A stretch of 64,000 bases of DNA, taken from assembly GCA_030374765.1 (NCBI GenBank), contig JARGXX010000068.1, forward strand, positions 1,922,001-1,986,000, read 5' to 3'. The position numbers and the translations under genes were made by a program. Positions 28,180-38,274 of the stretch are shown in pieces (the first letter of the stretch is position 1; each line of letters starts with the position of its first letter). The stretch is from Agarophyton chilense. Lineage: Eukaryota > Rhodophyta > Florideophyceae > Gracilariales > Gracilariaceae. A model generated the notes under the pieces. It saw nothing but the letters and a program-made list of their open reading frames with translations. It was not told the DNA's origin and made no database searches.

Positions 28180-29928
28180 ATGCGTCTTCTCGCGTCGCGC
28201 CGCGCGCTCGGCGCGCTGCTCATCGCCGCTTCGCCGCCCGCGCTCGCGCTCTCGGAGCCGTCTGCTGCCGCCCCATCGCCGCCCGCTGCCGCCCCATCGC
28301 CGCCCGCCGCCGCCCCATCGTTGTCGCCCGCCGCGCCGCCCTCGTCTCCGGCCCAACTGCGCGCCGCCAGAAAGCTCTTGCAGCGCTACTACGCCCTGTC
28401 CGCCGAGGCGCTGCAGCACGCCGCCGCCTCGGATCGCCGCCCCGCCGCTGCCCCGCCTTCTTCTTCCTCTTCGCCGTCGCCGCTGCGAAAGCAGCGCACG
28501 CCCGCCGAGCGCGTGTTTCGCCTGCTGCCCGCCGACGCCCTCGCCGCGCCGGCCTGCATCAAGTACCTCATCGTTGGCGGCGGCACCGCCGCCTGGGCCG
28601 CCATCGATTCCATTCTGCATCATGATCCGCGCGCCGCCAACCAAATCTTGCTCGTCTCCGATGAGTCCTACCTCCCGTACAACCGCACCATGCTGTCAAA
28701 GGAGCTTTTCGATCCCAATCACTTGCACGCCGTCGTTTCGCCCTCCGAGTTGCAGTACGCATACAAACATTTCCACCGGACAGCTCCCAACGCCGCCGTG
28801 TCCGTCGCCAACGACACCGCCGTGCTCTTGGACCCGGATCTCAAGCTTGTGCAACTGGCGTCCGGCCGCCGCCTCACCTACGACAAGCTACTGCTCGCCA
28901 CCGGTGGTGCACCGCGCCCTGCCCTCTCTGTCACGCACGCCTTGCAAGCCCCACACATCAAACAACATGTCTCTACGTTTCGTACGCTGCAACACTACCA
29001 GACGTTGCGAGCAACGCTGCAACAGCCCAATCAATCCGTTGCCGTCGTGGGCGGAGGCTTTTTGGGCACCGAGCTTGCCCTCGCCCTCACTGCTCTGTCG
29101 GACAACGTTTCGCTCGTGATCACCGAGCCGGGTGTCCTCTTCCGCGTTCTTCCTCGCTACTTGTGCCAATTCCTCGCCACAAAGCTCCATCACGCTGGCG
29201 TCAACGTCGTCAAGAGCGCTGTCATAACCACTGCCACCCCGTCTGCAGAGAACCATCAAAACGTCACCTTGCACATCGATGCCGCCGAACCAACCCAACT
29301 TGACGTCAACCACATTGTTGTCGCCGTCGGCATTGAGCCTTCCACACAGCTTGCCACTACCGCGGGCTTGGAAATCGATCCCGACAACTCTGGCATCCGA
29401 GTTAATGATTTCATGATGGTGGAACCAGACATCTTTGCTGCCGGCGACGTCGCCTCCTTTCATGACCGCACTTTGGGTCGTCGTCGCGTCGAACACTGGG
29501 ATCATGCTGTAGTCAGTGGCAGCATTGCAGGCGCCAACATGACTGGTGCCCGCGAACGATATCAGTTACAGTCTATGTTCTGGAGCGACTTGTCAGCAAT
29601 TGACGTCCATTTTACTGCCGTTGGACTTGTGGACTCTGCGCTGCAAACACTTTCCGTATGGAACCTGGCCACTGAGGCCAATCATGACCTCCCGTCGCTC
29701 AACCAATACCAATCTGGTGTCGTGTATTACCTCAACGATAGAAGCGAAATCGTTGGTGTCGTGCTTTGGAATCCAACCAAAGGCTCTGGCGCTTTGCGAC
29801 GCGCGAGGGCCTTGGTCGACGCCAAGACCAATGTTCAGCGTCTTAACGAACATACCTTGGCCGCACTGGTCAATCTTGAAACCGGCCAATATCGCCACAC
29901 CATACGAACAAAATCCGCCACTGGGTGA
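28180..29928 (+). CDS. Apoptosis-inducing-factor-type FAD/NAD oxidoreductase
   Basis: 582 residues from the ATG at 28180. The N-terminus MRLLASRRALGALLIAAS is basic then hydrophobic, as for mitochondrial import, followed by an Ala/Pro/Ser repeat (three AAPSPPA-like units, about 29-46). The FAD fold begins at YLIVGGGTAAWAA (129-141), with LPYNRTMLSKELFD matching the LPY-R-PLSKELW block of AIF. The NAD-binding VAVVGGGFLGTELA follows, and the second FAD site IFAAGDVASF, RRRVEHWDHA and GSIAGANMTG lie further on. This pattern points to AIFM1 rather than the FSP1/AIFM2 branch. AIF sits in the mitochondrial intermembrane space and supports respiratory-chain assembly; its role in cell death in algae is unproven. 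Confidence 0.88.
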   Translation: MRLLASRRALGALLIAASPPALALSEPSAAAPSPPAAAPSPPAAAPSLSPAAPPSSPAQLRAARKLLQRYYALSAEALQHAAASDRRPAAAPPSSSSSPSPLRKQRTPAERVFRLLPADALAAPACIKYLIVGGGTAAWAAIDSILHHDPRAANQILLVSDESYLPYNRTMLSKELFDPNHLHAVVSPSELQYAYKHFHRTAPNAAVSVANDTAVLLDPDLKLVQLASGRRLTYDKLLLATGGAPRPALSVTHALQAPHIKQHVSTFRTLQHYQTLRATLQQPNQSVAVVGGGFLGTELALALTALSDNVSLVITEPGVLFRVLPRYLCQFLATKLHHAGVNVVKSAVITTATPSAENHQNVTLHIDAAEPTQLDVNHIVVAVGIEPSTQLATTAGLEIDPDNSGIRVNDFMMVEPDIFAAGDVASFHDRTLGRRRVEHWDHAVVSGSIAGANMTGARERYQLQSMFWSDLSAIDVHFTAVGLVDSALQTLSVWNLATEANHDLPSLNQYQSGVVYYLNDRSEIVGVVLWNPTKGSGALRRARALVDAKTNVQRLNEHTLAALVNLETGQYRHTIRTKSATG

Positions 29929-30128
29929 CCATAAAAACCTTCACTCCTCACTCTTTCCCCTCGCACAGCGCTGATGCCCGCCCAAATTGCAAGCACCAGA
30001 GTCGTGGACTCTTTCATCTCAGACGCTTCGATCGCTCAAACACTCGCAAATTTTGCCACACCTTGGTCGCGAGTGTATTTTTTGGGGTGCTGCGCTACGT
30101 CTTTCAAGAGCGTGTGATCGTATCTCAG

Positions 30129-30486
30129 ATGGAAATCAAAACTACTTTGTGTGCAAAGGTAAGGGTTAGATTGCTACCCGTGCCAACCTCGAAATGATGG
30201 GCACAGTTTGCTTTAATGCCTATCTATTCTGTAGGGATTTGTTGCCGATATAGTTTTTATGAAGAGGAGCGATGACCACACTCGTCTGTTCGATCCACAG
30301 TCCAACTACCGCTTACCTGAAGGGCTCCAGCTTCGAAGAAGAAGGTTCTTTATTGTAGACTTCAGTTTTGGTCGAAAACTAAAAGCAGGGCGCCCTTATC
30401 CAAGTTTTCCTCTTTCTCCGCAGAAACCCCAAGCGTTTTCCTTGCTTTTCGATTTTCTTCTCTCGTCAGCCTCATTTCAGCCATAA
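30129..30486 (+). CDS. Hypothetical two-exon small protein
   Basis: An ATG at 30129 opens a 30-nt exon ending GCAAAG at 30158. A 76-nt intron with GTAAGG donor and TTCTGTAG acceptor (30159-30234) follows. Exon 2 (30235-30486) continues in frame and gives 93 residues, with a basic central block (LQLRRRRFFIVDFSFGRKLK). The intron length equals that of the TFIIIC gene intron and both ends are canonical, which is the main support. More exons upstream are possible, since the frame before the ATG is open to about 29.9 kb. No family is recognised. Confidence 0.35.
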
Positions 30487-31155
30487 GAATAAGTTGGCGA
30501 TTTCTTCTGAATGACAACTTCTCTGAAAACGTGACGTGATAAGGGCACCGATTCGCTAGATACAGGTTCTTGTCATCATTGTCATCTTAAAACCCCTAGC
30601 ATCTCTACACCATATAATGGTCGACATCATTCTTTAAACGGTGCTCGAGCGGATTATTGAGATTACTGAGTTGCGCAGAGAAAGTCTGTTCTTAGTACAG
30701 GCCGGCCTCTAGTTGGCTTCGGGTTGCAAGAAACAGTTTATTTCTTTCCCAATTGGCTGCCTACTAAAAGACTTGAGGTATGATTGAAACGCTCACCGCC
30801 CCTTGGCCTACAGATATTTAGCGGGGCCAGATGTGACACTGTAAAAAGCCGATGCAACACTGGCTCGAATGTTCCTTTGTCACACTCTTTACGCTGCATC
30901 CAATTGTTTTCCACCAGAAAAAAGAGCATGACGGTGTGACAAGCGTCTTCGTTGTTGTGGTGTTTCTGCCTGTGATTCTGAAAAGACTGCAAAGCTAATT
31001 CTACTTTATGTAGCCTATTAAAGAACGCATGAAAGGAAAGTTTGACAATTTCTGCTTCGTCGACACTACCCAAGTTTGCTTTCCTTTTTCTTTTCTTTTT
31101 GATAATTATCCCGGCGTGTGACTCGTAAGGGGGCAATCTGACAGCAACGATGGCA

Positions 31156-31881
31156 TCAAATCTCGCCGAAAACCTTGTGGAGCAATGCCGCCCCGAAAAA
31201 AATGAAAGAATTTGTTTCCCACAACTGACTGGACCCCAACTTCGAAAACTCTCGGTCTTGTCGAGCGAGAGGACGATATACAGCGGGTAGGACTCTGCCG
31301 TCTTTGGTAATTAGAACGAGATATCCATCAATGAATACAACAATGAGCACAAAAGATTCGCTTCATTCGAACATAAGCCCTCTCTAATGTACACGGAAAA
31401 GGTACGAAGTCCTCATTTATCAGTTTCCCATCAATGGAAATGCAATTGACAGCAATCTCAGATACAACATTCAAAGACATCCTCCATCTCAGTGGGATTG
31501 AAATGTGATAGAGCGTTCTTGAGCGATCACCCACACCCATGGGAACCATTTCTACCACCTACAATCCTTTTTTCTGTCTTGAGAGTTCTTCCAGCATGTT
31601 GTCATTTCAGCGTTTTTGGGACGAGTATACCGCTCAAAAAACGCTTGGGCTCCGTGAGAAGGTGATGCTGTAGAAAGGAGTTCAGACCGAAACGGTACGA
31701 TGAATCGTTGGTTCTGCAACTCTTTATCGAAAAAGTACGGTTTCAAATATACATGTTGCTGGGCAATGAGTTCATGATCCGATATTGTATTTGGATTGCG
31801 GTTTGGTCCATGATTCACATTGAGATGGTGAACTTGAGCAGAGTTTCCAATCTGTGGCAGATTGCGCCGAAAATAGTTCAT
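31156..31881 (-). pseudogene. Possible decayed gene of unknown family
   Basis: Three consecutive minus-strand frames (31881-31552, 31558-31328, 31350-31156) overlap end to start and each has normal protein-like composition. Examples are YLKPYFFDKELQNQRFIVPF, then CISIDGKLINEDFVPF, then VVFIDGYLVLITKDGRVLP. They would read as one chain if joined by small frameshifts. A further protein-like piece lies just upstream in yet another register (around 31985-31875). I do not recognise the family. It could instead be a gene with very short introns, but I find no good GT-AG pairs at the junctions. Confidence 0.35.
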
Positions 31882-34800
31882 GGCATGTACATTGCATGGA
31901 ACTCATCCCTGAAACTCATCTCTGGGAAGCACCAAATTAACACTCCATTCTTCCCCACGAATGTGCCAATGTTGTTTATTGCTAAACTTCGTCTCGATTT
32001 CAACCGTATGTTATCAGTTCAATCCGTGTCAAAGACGTTGTGCCACTTTCCAGAGGTCTCAAAAGCACAATTGATGATTTGCTCCTTGCTACAGAGTTGC
32101 GAGAGGATTCCTCAGAGCGCCATTGTACGGCAAACGAATTCTAAGAGTACATAATGCAAATCCCCTGGCTCTCGAATCCTTTGACTTTGATTAGGCTGTC
32201 GCACAGTGAAGTGCCTTCGGTCAACGTGATATGACGATGACCTCGAAAAAGAGAAGCGACTAGCAACGGTCTTGGGTTGATCTTCGTCTTCGTGTTGCTT
32301 GCTGATACTCTAAGCCTTAGAATGCAATTTCATCCCTACGGCATCAAGGCTCGCAACTGAGGTAAAACTGTTTCGACTGTACAATCCACATTCGTCATTT
32401 TGCGGAGGTTACCGTGATTGAGGACCACATAAAAGATTGTGTAGATTCTTGGCCCCCATTCTAACCTTCAGAAAAGGGGAACGTGCCGCGGTTTTTTTGC
32501 AGTTCTGAGGCCTTTATTTAATACGAAACCATTCGAAAAGGAAGATGTTCCCATACCGCCTATTGGAAAGGGCTAGTTCCCATTTTGTTCCCTCAACACA
32601 GAAAGTATGGAATTTACCTGGAATTCTTCGCAGAGAGAAATGTTTTTGATTTCCGTATTGCCTAAGTTCTTTCCACAAAACTGCTCTGAAATCGTTGATG
32701 TGCTCGCAATATTTACATTTGTAAATGTATTAGGACGTTACACTTTTTTTCTTTCCAAGCTAGCAGGTAGATACGATCCTTATTGTGGTGTCGTGGAAAG
32801 TAGAGTCCCCTTTTTAGAGCATTGTAAAAGAGGGAAAGCAGCACGTATTCCCGAATCTGGTTGATGTTGTAAACGAGTTGAATTTCCATGCTCATGCGCG
32901 CAGTTTGTGTCTATACTCGAGACTACCGAAAGCTGTGGATTTTTCACGCTCGTTTGATGGTTTCCGCTTACATCAGATTTAGTGAAAGCCGCTGCGATTG
33001 GGAAAAAAGCTGCTCCATTGTTCAGATAGCACCCCTCCATGATTTCAACATATTCATGAGGCTCTTCGTGCAAAACACAAGCAGCACAACATACTTTTCT
33101 ACATCATGATTTTTCGTACCCAGGAATATACTTCTGCGTATTATTTTTACGCATATGTGCATTAATTAACCCAGAATGCATCAGATTCCAATAAAAAGGT
33201 GGAACAAGCTGCTACAAGTTATTTATGTTTTCTTCGGGACTACCTACCATCCAGCTTGAGCTTCATACGTTTTTTTCCAAAAAAGATTGGGAAGAAAACG
33301 ATAGGAATCAGAAAACACCGATTGTTCTATACGTTTACTTGTTACTCAAGCTGCAATTGTATGCTCACGAACTCAAGACAATATCATCAGTTGAGCACGC
33401 CTTCCAACAAAAGTGCGTACGATATCGTACATGATTATAAAAGGGAATAGAGTTTGTAAGGATATGAGCTTGGCACAAGACTGAAGTGTCGTCTCGAGAG
33501 ATGGACGATGTGATTAAAAGGACGAAAAATATTTTTGTCACCATGCTTTCTCCACCTACAACTTGAAACCCACTGCGTGAAGAAACAAGTGCAACGCAAA
33601 ATGTATGCACTACTCAGCTCGATGATGCGGATAGTGACCCCGAGCTTCGGTATTTCGATTATTGTTCCACGCGGAAGCCCTCTCGACACAAGGAAATGGA
33701 CAGACAGCAAATTTTGTTTGGATTTCGAACTCGCTTTTTATGAAGCTCTTGAAGTACGCTGAGGAGAGATATGAGTAGACTTTATCGATATCTTTTTGTG
33801 GTGGCATCAACCTTGAAAAAAGCTTTTCGAAAGAAGAACTGCTATTTGTAATATTTCACTTGTTTTGCAACCAATCCTGTGATTTGCGTTGACAGAAGCG
33901 AGATTGGATAGAGCTTTCCCGGCAATTGAAAGAGTCTACAATTAATTTCTCATCTCCCGTTCCCCTGTGCCCTTCGTTGCGGACTTGGGGGTCCCACTTT
34001 GCAAAGTTTGCAAGTCGTGCATCACTTTCGAAAATAAACTTCAAAATGTTTTTGTTTTGTCTCAGAATGGAAAAGAATTTCGAAACCACAATTGGAGCTC
34101 GATTACACGGTGTCACCCGTGGGGAACGTGGACAGCACACCCAACCATGTCCAGTTTTAGTTGCTGTGGCTCGTTTGATGGACACCTCGATTTGTGATCC
34201 GTGTGTGTTGCAGCGGCCGTTCCATTGCGTCCTGGCGGCCGACGCTCACCATATCTACTTTTGTCGAGAAAGAATTCTTACTCTCGTCTACATGTAGATC
34301 CGCTGTCGAATCACTTCAACGCGTCATGATGGTATCGTTGGCAGGTACTTGAAAGGTTTGATTTCTGCCCGGGCCATCGTTATTCGAAAGCACTCCGAGT
34401 GGTACCCCGATGAGACTGCCAGTCAGCTCAGCTGAAGCAAGGTATGTCGTCAAGTTGTAGTTATGCTTCTCTGGCTCTCAAGGATGTTAAACCACAGCCA
34501 ACCCTTCGACAACACAACGTGGGAATCTTTACTTTTCCATTACTCTAATTTTTTGCTGAGGGAGCTGAAAGCTTGTGCTTTGTTTCGTTTCGCATTCACT
34601 GACTGGGTTGGGTGTTTCAAATGTCGTCTTTCTTCGTCGTTCAGTATCTACACACATTCTTCACTACAGGTTTGAAGATGACTGTTATGGGCGGAAAGGT
34701 AAGTTTTCTACTTGTCTTCCAATCATGCGCACTGATGAGCACAGTGTTAAACAGTCGTTTGATCCTAATGAAAACAATCATTCACTCATACTCTGATGCG

Positions 34801-34960
34801 CCAATTTGGGTTTCGGTTCAAGGGAGATCTCAAAGTACTAAAAATTCTCGATCCATTGCTTCTTCAAGACTTTCTACAGACAACGCTAGCGATTGTTCAA
34901 GCAGTTAGATTTATACGTCGGCATTGAATCTAGCTAGAAATTCGTTGATTAGTAAGCAGT

Positions 34961-36486
34961 CTAACTCAAAAACCTCCAAACTCGAACTGTCCTCATGAGT
35001 CCAGGCACACCCGTATCTTCAAATTGCACATCAGGAACAGACCCATCCGGCAATTCTTTCTGCACCTCATCATAGTTACAGCAGGCGCAACTGACCACAG
35101 CCACGCGTTGTCGAAAAGAGCGTTCTCTCAGATCCGCTTCCAGAAAACGTAAACAAGAAACAGAATCAAGTATAGACGTATGACAATGCCACATGACGAT
35201 GACAACGCGTGAATTACATTCAACGTCGATGGTAACGTCCTGCACGCGGGCGGCTATGGTGCGAAGGTTTTTCACGTTATCCCACTCGCCCTTTCGCATC
35301 ATGGGGTCGATAGAAATGCATTTCCAGGACGTGCGAAAAGCGAACATGGCGGCAGTCCTCGGGGTTACGCCATCACCTACTGCGACAAGCGTGACGGAGC
35401 GGGCTGAGAACGAGAGCACTCCGGCTTGTTCTTGATGAGTTGGGCCGTGTTTGACGAGAAACTGTCTCACTGCTGCGTACGCGCTCATTGATTCAGCAAG
35501 TTCCTGCGTGGTTAAAAACGATTTGACACATGTCAGACTCTTGGGTGTGGTCCTTGTCTGTTGGAGCATCACTTTTTTCCAACAATCGGGGACTTACCTT
35601 GCCGTTAGGGAAAACCTGTGACACGGGATAGTGAACGACATACGGTAATTGACGATGTTAGAAGCTCCCCACATGGAACGGCGGTAGACAGGTGGGTCCG
35701 GTGCAGTGTACCAAAAGCACATATAAAAACAATTTGCAAAGCAAAAAAGAGGAAGTATGAAATGCGAACCTTTAGTCTGGTGAGATCCTCGGCGCAGTTT
35801 AGCGCAAGAAATTCATCAACATATCTGAAGCTAAGAGGCTGGGGTGGGTTGTGTTGCTGCTGCTCAGTGCGTTGCTCCTTTCTCATGTGTCTAATTGTCC
35901 TCAACTGAGCGACATGCTCGCTATGCTTGGCGCGTTCAATGCGTGTCAAGGCGTTGTCTCTCTTGAGCTGTCTGACGGTATGTTTCATATCAATGGAGGC
36001 GCAACGCGGGGAGACAAGCGAGATGTACTGCCTCCATCTTGTGACATTTGCCTTGTATGATAGGGCGTACTGGCCCGCACTGTGCGGCGGATGCAGCACT
36101 CTGCCCAGCGCGGAGCGGAAGCGCTCGTGTTGCTGGGCGGAATGTGTTTGTGTGGTGTGCCGAAGATAAAGCTGGTATATGTCTTCGACGAGGGTGTAGT
36201 GGGTGGCACTGGGCTTGAATGCGTTGTCGTACAGAATGCGGCGCACGTCGTCGCGAATGGACGGTCGCTCGCTGTGTTCCGGCACAGGCCATGGCGAGTA
36301 CATGGTGCTAGTGCCAGTTTTTTCGTTCATGACTGGGGGTAGGATCGAGGCAGAAACAATTGCGACGAGAGCGACGGGTAGAGATGGAGACAAGTACTTC
36401 CACAAGTCGCGGAGGAAGAAGAATGTGTGCAGAGTTGGCGAGGAGCCGCCCGGCGATGGCACATGCAACGTGGCGCAACGTGGCAT
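34961..36486 (-). CDS. Unknown protein, three exons including an 18-nt exon; membrane anchor plus Rossmann-like C-terminus
   Basis: Proposed structure: exon 1 36486-35770 (239 codons), intron of 154 nt, exon 2 35615-35598 (18 nt, VFPNGK), intron of 94 nt with a perfect GTAAGT donor and ACGCAG acceptor, exon 3 35503-34961. All junctions are phase 0 and the product is 425 residues. The micro-exon is forced: its frame has a stop just upstream and only one AG before GTTTTC. Residues about 20-50 are hydrophobic (SLPVALVAIVSASILPP). The C-terminal part has a strand-loop pattern TLVAVGDGVTPRTAAMF followed by WKCISIDP, resembling the start of a Rossmann methyltransferase, but I do not recognise the family. 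The first donor (AAG|GTTCGC) is weak, so exon 1 could end elsewhere. Confidence 0.55.
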
Positions 36487-36704
36487 AGTTGTGGCGGCGC
36501 ATCGCCGCGAGCGCAGAATACAGTAGCGACAGTCATGAGGAACGAACACAGCAAATAACAAGAGGCGCGCCTGTGGCCGCGCTAAATGAAAGATAGGCAG
36601 ATTCACTTTGAACAAACAGCAAAAACATATAGGCAATTGAAGATATAAGCAAATGCAAAGAGGGAGGGATGGAACATGGCACACCCAAAAAGGTTGCTCA
36701 ACGG

Positions 36705-37823
36705 CTACGTTGCGCTGTCATCGCCGGCGGCATCGCCACCGTCTTGCTCGTCTTCATCGCCTTCATCGCTGTTCAGTCGATGGATACGGCTGCCCATGTA
36801 ACTGACGCCGCGCGGCATTTGCTCGCGAGGGGCAATATCATCAATTCTGGTGCGTCCATACGCATCCCTCTCCAGGTAGTCGTCGCCCTCAAGCCCCTCG
36901 CCCGGGCGACCCCACGTAAAGCCCGTGGCTCGCAGACAGAACACGCTGCTGACGCCGCCCCGTCGGGTAGTAAGCCCCATCTTGGCCATCTCCAACGTGA
37001 CGTGTGCCTGCTTCATGGTGGAGCCCGGCACAGGTACCATGTACAGCTTGCCGCCCGGCTTGGCGTACTTGAAGGCGGAGGCCGATGTCTGCACAAAGCC
37101 TAACGGAATATGTGGGCCTGACGAATTGTAGTGGAACATCTCGAAGCGGAGGCCGCGATTCTCGTCCATTCCGTACAGATGCTCTGCGCGAATAGAGGCG
37201 CCCTCGAACATGATGTCGTCGTTGGGGCGGTCATATGGGTCCAGAATCTCGGATCGGTACACAGGGGTCCAATCTTCGTCGGCGACGCCGTTGATGATGG
37301 CACGATATATGACGTAGAAACAGCGCTTTGCCTTTCTTCCCGTGTGCGGCCCCCAAGCGGCGCTTTGCTTCGAAAAACCAAACTGAATGGAGTACATGTG
37401 TTTAAGAGGCGAGGGCGTGACCTTCTCGCCACAAATGACGACGCTCCCCCTTTTACGGTCAGACTTACCGGACTTGCTCCTCAAGATGCGCTCGATGACG
37501 CCGTCCTGCTTGGACAAGACGCGCTGCAGCGAAAAGTCTGCGTAACCCAGCAAGGTGTTCTTCCTGAGCTCATCGGAGCGACTGCTCTTGGAGTACAAGA
37601 GCAGGCGAAAGTCGCAATCCGGGAGGTCGTTGTTGACGAGTGGCACCTCAAAGGAAGTGACGAACGCGGGGTTACAGTCGCACCACACGGTCTCGGTGCG
37701 CGCAATCTCGTCGTTGGCATTGGCAGAGGCGCGGGCAAGGACGACAAACGGGTCTATACGCCTGCCGCGAAGGTTAGCGGCGGCCACCTTGAGCTCGACA
37801 TATGACTGGGGATGATGCTGCAT
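36705..37823 (-). CDS. Copine-like protein with two C2 domains
   Basis: 372 residues from the ATG at 37823. The first C2 domain (about 5-135) begins YVELKVAAANL and includes DPFVVLA and WCDCNPAFVTSFEVPL, matching the copine C2A pattern DPF-V followed by NP-F. The second (about 150-300) includes TPVYRSEILDPYDRP and LGFVQTSASAF. The vWA-like domain of copines is absent; the chain ends in an acidic Asp/Glu/Gly tail (SDEGDEDEQDGGDAAGDD). C2 domains bind membranes, often with calcium. Some Asp ligands are present (RRIDPF) but I cannot say whether binding is calcium dependent. The gene sits 218 bases upstream of the preceding gene's start, same strand. Confidence 0.7.
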   Translation of the reverse strand: MQHHPQSYVELKVAAANLRGRRIDPFVVLARASANANDEIARTETVWCDCNPAFVTSFEVPLVNNDLPDCDFRLLLYSKSSRSDELRKNTLLGYADFSLQRVLSKQDGVIERILRSKSGKSDRKRGSVVICGEKVTPSPLKHMYSIQFGFSKQSAAWGPHTGRKAKRCFYVIYRAIINGVADEDWTPVYRSEILDPYDRPNDDIMFEGASIRAEHLYGMDENRGLRFEMFHYNSSGPHIPLGFVQTSASAFKYAKPGGKLYMVPVPGSTMKQAHVTLEMAKMGLTTRRGGVSSVFCLRATGFTWGRPGEGLEGDDYLERDAYGRTRIDDIAPREQMPRGVSYMGSRIHRLNSDEGDEDEQDGGDAAGDDSAT

Positions 37824-38274
37824 AGTTTGTGAGTGTGCACACGCAGAGGAGCATCGACGCACGCAATAGCGCGTGTGCAATAACGCCGCGCGCTGATCGA
37901 CGCGCCGAAAAGCGTGTGCCAAACAACGCTGCTGCGCATACGCGCCATGGCGCGCCCCGCGCTAGTGTCCGCCACGTGGCGCATGCTTGTGGCCGGCACG
38001 ACAGTGCACGGCACGACAGGGCACGGCACGACAGGGCACGGCACGACAGGGCACGGCACGCGAGAATGGCAGCGGCCCTCGACGCCACCACTCTTACAGC
38101 ACGTCGCTAATCGGCGTACTGTCAGCATAGCAAGCATAAGCACTCGCCCGCCACGTGGCGCGATAGCAGTCATGCAAAGTATGCATAACTATGCAAGCAA
38201 GCATGCATAGCCATGCAATAGCAAAACCAAGCGTACCAAGTACGTACCGACGTATGATATGTGTGGCGTCACGC
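37824..38274. other. Spacer with 15-bp tandem repeat and ATGCA-rich patch
   Basis: 451 bases between two minus-strand genes, holding the copine-like promoter and the BASS 3' UTR. Besides the repeat at 37995-38060, the patch 38172-38218 has at least six ATGCA motifs on the two strands (as in catgcaaagtatgcataac). Confidence 0.55.
37995..38060. repeat. 15-bp tandem repeat, about 4.4 copies
   Basis: The unit ggcacgacagggcac is repeated from 37995; the first copy has t for g at one place (ggcacgacagtgcac). It lies 172-237 bases upstream of the copine-like start. Confidence 0.9.

Larger units (their letters stand above)
29929..34960. other. AT-rich, gene-poor region
   Basis: About 5 kb with visibly lower GC than the rest of the window. 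It holds one probable two-exon small gene (30129-30486) and a series of short minus-strand open frames at 31156-31881 that look like one broken gene, both listed separately. From 32.2 to 34.9 kb there are only short ORFs in all frames without motifs; I see no transposon ends, long terminal repeats or RNA genes. Confidence 0.5.

Noticed and set aside
27913-28644. 243-codon minus-strand ORF opposite the AIF-like gene
   Set aside because: It is a Gly/Arg-rich shadow of the Ala/Pro-rich N-terminal coding sequence of the plus-strand gene.
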